Positions 1 to 6,973 of a stretch of DNA of 20,042 nt are shown one piece after another; positions within the stretch are counted from its first letter, which is position 1, and every line of letters begins with the position of its first letter. The stretch comes from an uncultured Chloroflexota bacterium. Its GTDB lineage: Bacteria; Chloroflexota; Anaerolineae; Caldilineales; Caldilineaceae. Location of the stretch: positions 1 to 20,042 of the forward strand of contig CAIRNL010000377.1 in assembly GCA_903879975.1 (NCBI GenBank), written 5' to 3'. The position numbers were made by a program, and so were the translations under genes. The notes under the pieces are model-generated. The model was not told the DNA's origin, did not search any database, and saw only the letters and a program-made list of their open reading frames with translations.

Positions 1-396
1 GCTGGCGACGTGCCCTACGATGCCGTTGTCTGTCTGGCAGTGTTGCATCATTTCCCCGGCTATGGCCTGCGCCGGCGTTTACTCGCAGAGATGGCCGGCC
101 TGCTGGCGCCGGAAGGCCGGCTGGCGCTCTCTACCTGGCAGTTTTTGAGCGTAGGCCGATTTGTTGAGCGGGGTGTGACCTGGGAGAGCATTGGGCTGCG
201 CGAGGCCGATGTGGAGCCGGGTGATGCTCTGCTGACCTGGAACCAGGGGGCACAGGCGGTGCGCTACGTCCACAACCTGGATCTTACGGAAGTAACACAG
301 CTGGCAGCCGACTGCCGCCTGACGATCGTCGAGACCTTTCGCGCCGACGGCAAGGAAGGCAATCTCAACCTTTTTGCTGTGATGGCACATGCCTGA
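1..396 (+). CDS. Trm9/ALKBH8-like class I SAM-dependent methyltransferase, 5' partial
   Basis: The reading frame is open from the window edge (A-G-D precedes the first GTG at 10), so the N-terminal SAM-binding half lies outside. What remains has the post-motif region of a Rossmann-fold methyltransferase: YDAVVCLAVLHHF (residues 3-15 of the visible part), then a helix and the LLAPEGRLALSTW strand. The pattern HHF...RRRLL.E...LL.P.GRL and the later GDALLTWNQG...RYVHNLDLTE resemble the Trm9/ALKBH8 methyltransferases that finish wobble-uridine side chains in tRNA, but the substrate cannot be proven from a third of a protein. It lies 71 bp upstream of galK on the same strand. The family call is good; the tRNA role is inference. 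Confidence 0.75.
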   Translation, partial: AGDVPYDAVVCLAVLHHFPGYGLRRRLLAEMAGLLAPEGRLALSTWQFLSVGRFVERGVTWESIGLREADVEPGDALLTWNQGAQAVRYVHNLDLTEVTQLAADCRLTIVETFRADGKEGNLNLFAVMAHA

Positions 397-427
397 CCGT
401 CCGGCCCAATCGGCCAAATCTTGTCCT

Positions 428-457
428 GACCGGGTATAATGGTGCAAATACCCGGTC
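428..457 (+). promoter_or_regulatory. galK promoter -10 box embedded in a perfect 10-bp inverted repeat
   Basis: A consensus TATAAT lies at 435-440, 27 bases before the galK ATG. It overlaps the left arm (428-437, GACCGGGTAT) of a perfect 10-bp inverted repeat whose right arm is at 448-457 (ATACCCGGTC), with a 10-base spacer. No convincing -35 box is present at 16-18 bp. The dyad could be an operator over the promoter. It could also be a terminator for the upstream methyltransferase, but only GTTTCC follows, which is a poor T tract. Confidence 0.5.
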
Positions 458-467
458 GTTTCCTGAC

Positions 468-1688
468 ATGCAAACCACTATGGAAAGCAGCAACTATATG
501 CCCACGCTACTGGACGAACGAACTGAAGAACTGATCAGGCAGTTTCGACAGCATTTTGACGGCGTGCCCACGCTGGTGAGCGCCGGCCCTGGACGAGTCA
601 ATCTCATCGGTGAGCATACCGATTACAATGATGGATTCGTGCTCCCCGTGGCGCTCAAGCGTGACGTGCGCTTTGTGCTCCGCCCACGCACCGATCGTCT
701 GGCCCAGCTCTATTCGATCGAATTCGACGAAGAGGGCAACTTCGATCTGGATGCGATCTCCTTCAACCGGGACAAGCTTTGGGTGAACTATATCCAGGGT
801 ATGGTGCAGAGCCTGGAGCAAGAGGGGATACGCCTGGTTGGTATCGACGCCGTGTTCAGCGGCAACGTGCCGCGTGGGAGCGGCTTGAGCAGCTCGGCTG
901 CTCTAGAAATTGGTACGGCACATGCTTTCCTCGCTGCGAGTGGGCAGGAAGGTACCCTGTCCGGCGCACGTATCGCCCAGCTGGCGCAGCGGGCGGAGAA
1001 CAGATTCGTCGGCGTCAACTGCGGTATCATGGACCAGTTCATCAGCGAGTTGGGACGCGAGGACCACGCGTTGCTCATCGACTGCCGGTCGCTGGCGTAC
1101 ACGCTCGTGCCCGTGCCGGCAGAGGCTGCTTTGGTGATTGGCAACACGCGCGCCAGTCGCTCGCTCGCCTCCAGTGCCTACAACGAGCGACGCCGTGAGT
1201 GTGAGGAGGGCGTAGCTTTGCTCCAGCAGGTGCTGACGGATATCCGTGCACTGCGCGACGTGACGAGCGATCAATTAGAGACAAACCGCCACCTGCTCCC
1301 CGAGAATGTCTATCGCCGCTGCCGGCATGTTGTCTCGGAGAACGAGCGGGTCCTGGCAACTGTAGAGGCGCTGCGGCGCGGGGACCTGGCCGAGGTAGGC
1401 CGGTTGATGAACGCCAGCCATGCCAGCCTGCGCGACGACTACCTGGTGAGCAGCCCGGCACTGGATGCGATGGTTGACGCAATGGGCAGTGTCGAGGGGT
1501 GCTACGGCGCCCGACTGACAGGCGCCGGCTTTGGCGGCTGTGCTGTGGCGTTGGTCAAGCCCGGCCATGAACAGGCAATCGCTGATGCCGTCTACGAGCA
1601 ATATCCCAAGGTGACCAACATCTGGCCGGAAGTCTATACGACAAAGGCAGCCGACGGCGCACAGAGCATGGCCTTACCCAACCCGTGA
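468..1688 (+). CDS. galK: Galactokinase
   Basis: GHMP-family kinase that phosphorylates galactose with ATP to galactose-1-phosphate, the first step of the Leloir pathway in the cytoplasm. All three GHMP motifs are visible: the galactokinase signature at 43-60 (GRVNLIGEHTDYNDGFVLP, with the Arg, Glu and Asp that bind sugar), the phosphate-binding loop RGSGLSSSAALE at 136-147, and LTGAGFGGCA at 350-359. The catalytic base is Asp189 in GIMDQF. At 406 aa it is slightly longer than the usual 380-390 because of an N-terminal lead. The ATG at 468 has no clear Shine-Dalgarno; ATG at 480 or 498 would also give a full protein. No galT, galE or galM lies next to it, and the downstream gene is convergent, so it looks monocistronic from the promoter near 435. 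Confidence 0.95.
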   Translation: MQTTMESSNYMPTLLDERTEELIRQFRQHFDGVPTLVSAGPGRVNLIGEHTDYNDGFVLPVALKRDVRFVLRPRTDRLAQLYSIEFDEEGNFDLDAISFNRDKLWVNYIQGMVQSLEQEGIRLVGIDAVFSGNVPRGSGLSSSAALEIGTAHAFLAASGQEGTLSGARIAQLAQRAENRFVGVNCGIMDQFISELGREDHALLIDCRSLAYTLVPVPAEAALVIGNTRASRSLASSAYNERRRECEEGVALLQQVLTDIRALRDVTSDQLETNRHLLPENVYRRCRHVVSENERVLATVEALRRGDLAEVGRLMNASHASLRDDYLVSSPALDAMVDAMGSVEGCYGARLTGAGFGGCAVALVKPGHEQAIADAVYEQYPKVTNIWPEVYTTKAADGAQSMALPNP

Positions 1689-1753
1689 GATGCGGTGCTG
1701 ATGCGAAATGTGCATAGCCGCCAGCATGCCTGGTGTGAGTATCCGGCACTTCA

Positions 1754-2392
1754 TCAGCATAGTTCTGGTGTCAGGTGGTCGATCCGATCGTGGCTGCGCA
1801 GGCGCCAGACTTCACGCCCTGGGTGCTCTACATATTCAAAGTGCGTGACCCCGGTGTTGTGGGTCCACACTTCACAGCGCCGCCACGGGCCGATATTGAA
1901 AATGTGATCGAAAGCAAACTCGATGACGCCACCATGACAGACAACCAGCACGCGTTGGCTGCGGTGGGCGGCGACGATCTCCTCGATGAAGACACCGACG
2001 CGCGCACGGAAATGCATGAGGGTTTCACTCTTGGGTTCCTCCATCACAGGTGCAAAGGGTCGTTCGCTGGCCCAGAAATCGGCAAATCGGCCGGGCTGGT
2101 CATCGGTCGACCATGGCACATGATCGTAGCGGTTGTTGCCGATTTCGCGCACACGATCTTCGAATGAAATCGGCAGGTTATAGGCTTCCGCCAGGGGAGC
2201 AGCCGTTTCGCGGGCGCGCAGCATGGTGCTGGCATAGAGGATGTTGACCTCAGGCAGGTGCTGCGGCAGCCACGCGGCCAGAGCTGCCGCCTGCTGACGA
2301 CCGAGTTCAGTCAGTGGTTGATCCCAGTTCGTGCCTGACCAGTCCGGTAGATTGACATAGCTCTGGCCGTGACGAATCATGTACAGATGCAT
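1754..2392 (-). CDS. Histidine phosphatase family protein (phosphoglycerate mutase-like)
   Basis: A 212-aa protein of the branch-1 histidine phosphatase superfamily, which uses a phospho-histidine intermediate. Visible residues: RHG at 7-9 (His8 the nucleophile), Arg59 in STMLRARETAAP, Glu83 in VREIGNN (acid/base region), and His153 in VVCHGGVIEF. The start ATG at 2392 has GGGAG about 7 bases upstream. It reads convergently with galK, 65 bp away, and divergently from alaX. The substrate is not decidable: cofactor-dependent mutases, alpha-ribazole phosphatases and broad phosphatases share these motifs. The missing mutase-specific loop and the solitary context favour a small-metabolite phosphatase. 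Confidence 0.87.
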   Translation of the reverse strand: MHLYMIRHGQSYVNLPDWSGTNWDQPLTELGRQQAAALAAWLPQHLPEVNILYASTMLRARETAAPLAEAYNLPISFEDRVREIGNNRYDHVPWSTDDQPGRFADFWASERPFAPVMEEPKSETLMHFRARVGVFIEEIVAAHRSQRVLVVCHGGVIEFAFDHIFNIGPWRRCEVWTHNTGVTHFEYVEHPGREVWRLRSHDRIDHLTPELC

Positions 2393-2553
2393 GAATGCTC
2401 CCTATGCGGTGCTGCAGATGTCTCAAAAAGTGGAAAGCAGCGGAGTGTATCGCTTCGCCATGACCGTTATTGTAATGCAAGTGCCGCCAATCTACGCTAT
2501 CCAGTCGGGCATGAATCGCCCCTGCAGGAAGTCGCCCCAAAGTGCGCTCTGCC

Positions 2554-2562
2554 TGGTATAAT
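2554..2562 (+). promoter_or_regulatory. Extended -10 promoter for alaX-psuG
   Basis: TGGTATAAT at 2554-2562 is a perfect -10 hexamer with the TGN extension; no clear -35 is seen. Transcription would begin near 2569, 36 bases before the ATG at 2605. This rules out an in-frame upstream start at 2542, because it would lie above the -10 box. Confidence 0.65.
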
Positions 2563-2604
2563 CATGCTGCACATCTTTCCAAATCAGGTACGAATGGCAC
2601 GCAC

Positions 2605-3816
2605 ATGAGCGAACGACTTTACTACACCAACTCTTACCTTTCTGCGTTCCAGGCGCGTGTCGTCGCCGTCGATATGCAGGACGCGCGGCCAGCCGTCCGA
2701 CTGACTCAAAGCTGTTTCTACCCAACATCGGGGGGGCAGCCATATGACACAGGGACACTCGATGGCGTGGCCGTTGTGGATGTTGTATCTGTGGAAGATG
2801 GGGTGCTGCACATCCTTGCTGCTGCCCCTCGCTTTGGTGTCGGCGACGTTGTTCAGGGTGTGATCGACTGGGCGCGGCGCTACGATCACATGCAGCAACA
2901 TTCCGGTCAGCACCTGCTGTCGCAGCACTTCTTCCGGCAGTTTGGATGGGAAACGGTCTCCGTTCATTTTGGCGCTGAGGAATCGACCCTCGACCTCAAT
3001 ACGCCGGACGCCACGCCGGAACAGCTTGCGGAAATCGAAACACTGGCCAATGAAATGGCCTACCGCGCGCTGCCCATTCGCGCCTATGTTGTCGACCAGG
3101 CCGGACTGGCTGCAGTGCCGTTGCGCCGGCCACCGAAAGTGACAGACGCTATCCGTATCGTGGAGATCGAGACATTCGACTACTCCGCGTGTGGGGGGAC
3201 GCACGTGCACACGACAGCTGAGATTGCGCCTATCAAACTTGTGCGCCAGGAGCGGCGGCGTAGCCAGACGCGCATCACCTTTCTCTGCGGGCTGCGTGCC
3301 TGCCGCGACTATGCACGCAAGCACGACCTGTTGCTGGCAACCGCCGCACTGTTCAGCAATGAACCGACCGCCGTACCATCGCTGGTTCAGCGGTTGCAGG
3401 AACAGAGCCGCGCCGCTGAGCGCCAGATCGGCCAACTAGGCGAACAACTGGCCGGCTATGAAGCCGCCGACCTGCTTGCGCAGGGGACTGCAGTGGGCAA
3501 AGCGACGCTCGTGATCTGGCTTTCAGCCCAGCACTCGCCCGACGCGCTCAAAGCGATGGCTGCCCGGCTGAGCGAGCACCCCAGGACGATCGCTCTGTTA
3601 GGCAGCACCGCCGGCGACAAGGTCACGGTGATTTTCTGCCGCTCGACAGAGGGGGACTTACATATGGGCAACCTGCTGCGCGACTCGCTGCGTGCCTTCG
3701 GCGGCAGTGGCGGTGGCCGCCCAGAATACGCGCAGGGAGGCGGGGTTGCTCCCGACCTTGCCCAGGCCGTGCTCGATCACGCTCGTAACCTTGTCATGCA
3801 ACAGCAAACGGATTGA
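2605..3816 (+). CDS. alaX: AlaX-type alanyl-tRNA editing protein, long form with DHHA1 domain
   Basis: Free-standing relative of the editing half of alanyl-tRNA synthetase; such proteins hydrolyse Ser or Gly wrongly attached to tRNA-Ala. From the N-terminus: a beta domain with FYPTSGGQPYDTG (38-50), the zinc-site motif HSGQH (99-103) and CGGTH (196-200), which together give the His-x3-His and Cys-x3-His ligands, a helical linker, and a C-terminal DHHA1-like region ending in the Gly-rich GGSGGGRPEYAQGGG (about 362-380). The 403-aa length matches AlaX-L, not the short AlaX-S/M forms. The ATG at 2605 is chosen because the promoter's -10 box is at 2557. psuG begins 6 bp after the stop, so the two are probably one transcript. 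Confidence 0.92.
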   Translation: MSERLYYTNSYLSAFQARVVAVDMQDARPAVRLTQSCFYPTSGGQPYDTGTLDGVAVVDVVSVEDGVLHILAAAPRFGVGDVVQGVIDWARRYDHMQQHSGQHLLSQHFFRQFGWETVSVHFGAEESTLDLNTPDATPEQLAEIETLANEMAYRALPIRAYVVDQAGLAAVPLRRPPKVTDAIRIVEIETFDYSACGGTHVHTTAEIAPIKLVRQERRRSQTRITFLCGLRACRDYARKHDLLLATAALFSNEPTAVPSLVQRLQEQSRAAERQIGQLGEQLAGYEAADLLAQGTAVGKATLVIWLSAQHSPDALKAMAARLSEHPRTIALLGSTAGDKVTVIFCRSTEGDLHMGNLLRDSLRAFGGSGGGRPEYAQGGGVAPDLAQAVLDHARNLVMQQQTD

Positions 3817-3822
3817 CGAAAC

Positions 3823-4773
3823 ATGAACCAGAAAAATGTGCCGACCGTGGCGTTAGAGTCGACCGTGATCTCGCACGGGTTACCTTACCCACAGAATTTG
3901 GTGCTCGCACAGGAAATGGAGGAGATTGTGCAGCGGCTTGGCGCCGTAGCTCGCACTGTGGCCATTATTGGCGGCGAACTGCGCGCCGGCCTGAGCGAGG
4001 CTGAACTTCTGCACCTGGCGACTGCCAAGAATGTGCACAAAGTCAGCCGCCGCGACCTGCCGATTGCTGTTGCACGCAAGCTGGACGGCGCTACCACGGT
4101 CGCCACTACCATGTGGATCGCAAGCCGTTTTGGCATTCAGGTCTTTGCCACTGGCGGTATCGGCGGTGTCCACCGCGGGGCTGGCGACGACATCAGCGCC
4201 GATCTCCAGGAACTGGCACTGACGCCGGTGATTGTGGTCTGTGCCGGCGCCAAGGCGATCCTTGACCTGCCGGCAACGCTTGAATACTTGGAGACGCACG
4301 GCGTACCGGTGGTGGGCTATGGTACTGACGAATTTCCAGCCTTCTACAGCCGGACGAGCGGGCTGCCGGTCGATGTGCGCTGTGACACGCCCCAGGAAGT
4401 AGCGGAAATCTGGCAGGCAAAGCAGGCGCTGGACTTGCCGGGTGGCCTTCTGGTCACCGTACCCATCCCAGCCAAGGCGGAGATTCCTGCAGCGGAGATC
4501 GAGCCAGCCATCGCACAGGCGGTGGCTGAGGGCACGGAACGGGGTCTGCGCTCGGCTGAGGTCACTCCGTTCCTGCTCAGCCGTATTGCAGAGCTGACGG
4601 GTGCACGCAGTCTCGCAGCCAATTTGGCGTTGCTCAAGAACAATGCCGCTGTTGCGGCACAGATTGCGCTTGCACTCAGCCAGCAGGTCGCAGATGCTGG
4701 AGTGAGATCGTCTGGAAGTCAGTCTGCACTGGCGCCTGCTGCCGCTGCTGCTGGCGCAGCAGGCGCAGGCTGA
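3823..4773 (+). CDS. psuG: Pseudouridine-5'-phosphate glycosidase
   Basis: Splits pseudouridine 5'-phosphate into uracil and ribose 5-phosphate by breaking the C-C glycosidic bond, so modified RNA nucleoside can be recycled. The hallmark residues fall where the family needs them: Glu12 in ALESTVISHG, Lys73 in HKVSRRDLP, Asp127 in DDISADL, Lys144 in CAGAKAILDLP, Asn267 in SLAANLALLKNN. These match E. coli residues 31, 93, 149, 166 and 289 by my own alignment from memory. The core ends near residue 290; a low-complexity Ala/Gly tail follows and is encoded antisense to the 3' end of ftsH (55-bp overlap). The usual partner, pseudouridine kinase psuK, is not in the window. It is tightly coupled behind alaX. 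Confidence 0.94.
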   Translation: MNQKNVPTVALESTVISHGLPYPQNLVLAQEMEEIVQRLGAVARTVAIIGGELRAGLSEAELLHLATAKNVHKVSRRDLPIAVARKLDGATTVATTMWIASRFGIQVFATGGIGGVHRGAGDDISADLQELALTPVIVVCAGAKAILDLPATLEYLETHGVPVVGYGTDEFPAFYSRTSGLPVDVRCDTPQEVAEIWQAKQALDLPGGLLVTVPIPAKAEIPAAEIEPAIAQAVAEGTERGLRSAEVTPFLLSRIAELTGARSLAANLALLKNNAAVAAQIALALSQQVADAGVRSSGSQSALAPAAAAAGAAGAG

Positions 4774-6647
4774 TCGCCTTCGATAATGCGCAGAAATTCC
4801 TGCCGATCAAGGACTTCTTTTTCTAGCAGCGTCTCAGCAATCGTGACCAGTTGGTCATGCCGACGCTGCAATACTTCGCATGCCCGCTTGTAGGCACTGT
4901 CAACGATGCGGCGCACCTCGCGGTCAATCTTGCGCGCAACATCCTCGCTGTACGAGCGTTGCTCGCCGATTTCCATGCCCATGAACGGATTGGACTCGCC
5001 GGGGTTCAACTGCATGGGGCCGATGACGTCACTCATACCGAAGCGGGTGACCATAGCCTTTGCCAGCTTGGTGACACGCTCCAGGTCGTTGGCAGCGCTG
5101 GTGGAAGGCTCATTGAAGACGATCTCTTCGGCAATACGGCCAGCCAACAGTCCAGCAATCGTATCTTCATATTCGGCGCGGCTTCGCAGGTTGCGGTCTT
5201 CTTCTGGCAGTGGCATGACATAGCCCAGTGCCTGCCCACGGCTGATGATGGTAATCTTGCCGACGCTCTCGGTGTGCTCCAGTTCTTCCATGACGATCGC
5301 GTGGCCGGCCTCGTGATAGGCAACGACACGACGATCTTCGGCATCCAGGACACGACTGCGCCGTGCCGGGCCAGCCATAATGCGTTCGATGGATTCCACG
5401 AATTCTGACATGCCGATGGTGCGCTTATTGCGTCGCGCTGCCAGGATCGCCGCTTCGTTGACCAGATTCTCCAGATCGGCGCCAACCATGCCCGCAGTCT
5501 GTGCCGCAATGACACCGAGGTCGACGTCTGGCGTCAGGGGCTTGCCTCGGGCGTGCACCTTCAGAATTGCCTCACGGCCACGACGGTCAGGGCGATCGAC
5601 GACAACTTTGCGGTCAAAGCGGCCCGGACGCAACAACGCCGGGTCGAGAATGTCGGGCCGGTTGGTGGCGGCAATAATCACAATGTTCGTGTCGGTGTTG
5701 AAGCCGTCCATCTCGACCAAAATTTGGTTGAGTGTCTGCTCACGCTCGTCGTTGCCGCCGCCCATACCCGCCCCGCGATGGCGGCCGACCGCGTCGATCT
5801 CGTCGACGAAGATGATGCACGGCGAATTCTTCTTTGCCTGTTCAAAGAGGTCGCGCACACGGCTGGCACCAACGCCTACGAACATCTCCACGAATTCTGA
5901 GCCGGAACTGGCGAAGAAGGGGACGCCCGCCTCGCCGGCTACAGCTTTGGCCAGCAGTGTCTTGCCCGTCCCCGGCGCGCCGACCATGAGTACGCCCTTA
6001 GGGATGCGGGCACCCAAGGCAGCAAACTTCTGCGGCTCCTTGAGAAACTCGACGACTTCCTGTAACTCCTGCTTGGCCTCATCGGATCCCGCCACGTCAG
6101 CAAAGGTGACGGTGGGTCGATCAGCGCCCTCCATTTTGCGTGCCCGGCTGCGGCCGAACTGCATGGCCCGGTTCTGCCCGCCACCGCCAGCTTGGCGCAT
6201 AATGAAGATGAAGAAGCCGAAGACGAGCAGCATGGGCAACAACATCATTAGCCAACTGAAGATGGCGCCGCTGTTGGGCGCACTTTCGACCTCGATGGGT
6301 AACGACTGGAGCTTTTCCTCGCTGACGCCAAAAGCGCGTAACGTCTGCAGGAGGCTTTCGTCATTTTCTTTGCGCGTCTGGAGTTTGGTCGAGTCGTTGA
6401 GAACAACGATGACATTGTCACCCTGCACGGTAATCGACTGGACTCTCTCTTCCTGCACGTAGCCAGCCACACGATTGAGACCCACCAAATTGGCGGCATC
6501 ACCTGTGTTGGTGAAGAGATAGCGTGACCCAATGACCAGCAGGATGATCAGGACAATCCAGAACCATCCGCGGCTGAACCAATTGCCGCTTTGATTGCGC
6601 TGATTCGGATCGTTCTGATGGGGAGGTGTAGGTTTCTTTTCACTCAT
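4719..6647 (-). CDS. ftsH: ATP-dependent zinc metalloprotease FtsH
   Basis: Membrane-anchored hexameric AAA+ protease that degrades misfolded membrane proteins and regulators. Numbered from the ATG at 6647 (642 aa): first membrane segment 28-45, extracytoplasmic domain, second membrane segment 130-150, Gly-rich linker, Walker A GAPGTGKT (223-230), Walker B IIFVDE (278-283), second region of homology TNRPDILDPALLRPGRFDR (328-346, arginine fingers), zinc site HEAGH (445-449), third zinc ligand Asp in STSAANDLERVT. The C-terminus is an Ala-rich tail. An in-frame ATG at 6701 would add 18 residues (MMPCRHNRRH...) that look non-coding; neither start has a Shine-Dalgarno. It is convergent and overlapping with psuG. 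Confidence 0.97.
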   Translation of the reverse strand: MSEKKPTPPHQNDPNQRNQSGNWFSRGWFWIVLIILLVIGSRYLFTNTGDAANLVGLNRVAGYVQEERVQSITVQGDNVIVVLNDSTKLQTRKENDESLLQTLRAFGVSEEKLQSLPIEVESAPNSGAIFSWLMMLLPMLLVFGFFIFIMRQAGGGGQNRAMQFGRSRARKMEGADRPTVTFADVAGSDEAKQELQEVVEFLKEPQKFAALGARIPKGVLMVGAPGTGKTLLAKAVAGEAGVPFFASSGSEFVEMFVGVGASRVRDLFEQAKKNSPCIIFVDEIDAVGRHRGAGMGGGNDEREQTLNQILVEMDGFNTDTNIVIIAATNRPDILDPALLRPGRFDRKVVVDRPDRRGREAILKVHARGKPLTPDVDLGVIAAQTAGMVGADLENLVNEAAILAARRNKRTIGMSEFVESIERIMAGPARRSRVLDAEDRRVVAYHEAGHAIVMEELEHTESVGKITIISRGQALGYVMPLPEEDRNLRSRAEYEDTIAGLLAGRIAEEIVFNEPSTSAANDLERVTKLAKAMVTRFGMSDVIGPMQLNPGESNPFMGMEIGEQRSYSEDVARKIDREVRRIVDSAYKRACEVLQRRHDQLVTIAETLLEKEVLDRQEFLRIIEGDQPAPAAPAAAAAGASAD

Positions 6648-6769
6648 TGCAGCGTATCTGACTCGAAAACTATGGCGCCTGTTGTGGCGGCATGGCATCA
6701 TTCTAAATGATTATTGAACTCGATCGTATCCGCAATGTACCAAGTGATCAGTAAGTGGAGTTACGCAAA

Positions 6770-6826
6770 CCATATCGCCAGTATCTCGGGACACAGATAG
6801 GCGGATGGTTCTGTGGGGCGATATGG
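6770..6826. repeat. Nested inverted repeat upstream of ftsH
   Basis: Perfect 10-bp arms CCATATCGCC (6770-6779) and GGCGATATGG (6817-6826) enclose a second 6-bp pair, CACAGA (6792-6797) and TCTGTG (6810-6815). It lies 120-180 bases upstream of the ftsH start in a 270-base gap. It could be an operator or a structured leader element; no protein reading frame here looks real. No strong -10/-35 pair was found for ftsH. Confidence 0.45.
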
Positions 6827-6890
6827 CCGCTCGCCCGATCCGCTGCGTCGCCACTGCTGGCTTTCGTACTCCCTTACTGGCACGAAAGGA

Positions 6891-6973
6891 AAGGTCGAGC
6901 GAAACCAGGATTTTGCAAGTTCGCCCTCTCGGCAGCGGCGGTGCCTGAAAATCCCGGTTTCCTAAATCCCATC
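6891..6973 (-). repeat. Dispersed palindromic repeat, copy 1
   Basis: The core at 6901-6961 matches 19261-19321 in inverted orientation at about 51 of 61 positions, and flanking matches (AATCCCATC at 6965-6973 and AGGTCGA at 6891-6897) extend it to about 83 bp. The unit is itself an imperfect palindrome: GAAACCAGGATTTT at its left end and AAAATCCCGGTTTC at its right. The copy touches the stop codon of the HAD-like gene, so its hairpin would form at the 3' end of that transcript. No transposase is nearby. Confidence 0.75.

Noticed and set aside
2469..2474. TACAAT on the minus strand as a promoter for the histidine phosphatase
   Set aside because: No -35 at a workable distance; too weak to list.
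2584..3435. A 283-codon open frame on the - strand
   Set aside because: Antisense to alaX, with no recognisable motif, and it would run across the alaX promoter region.
5380..6462. A 360-codon open frame on the + strand
   Set aside because: It is antisense to the AAA+ domain of ftsH, whose motifs are unmistakable; the antisense protein is Arg/Ser-rich and resembles nothing.
6901..6961. Repeat copy 1 read simply as the terminator of the HAD-like gene
   Set aside because: It may act as one, but the second copy near 19.3 kb follows no gene in the same way, so the repeat is better described as a dispersed element.
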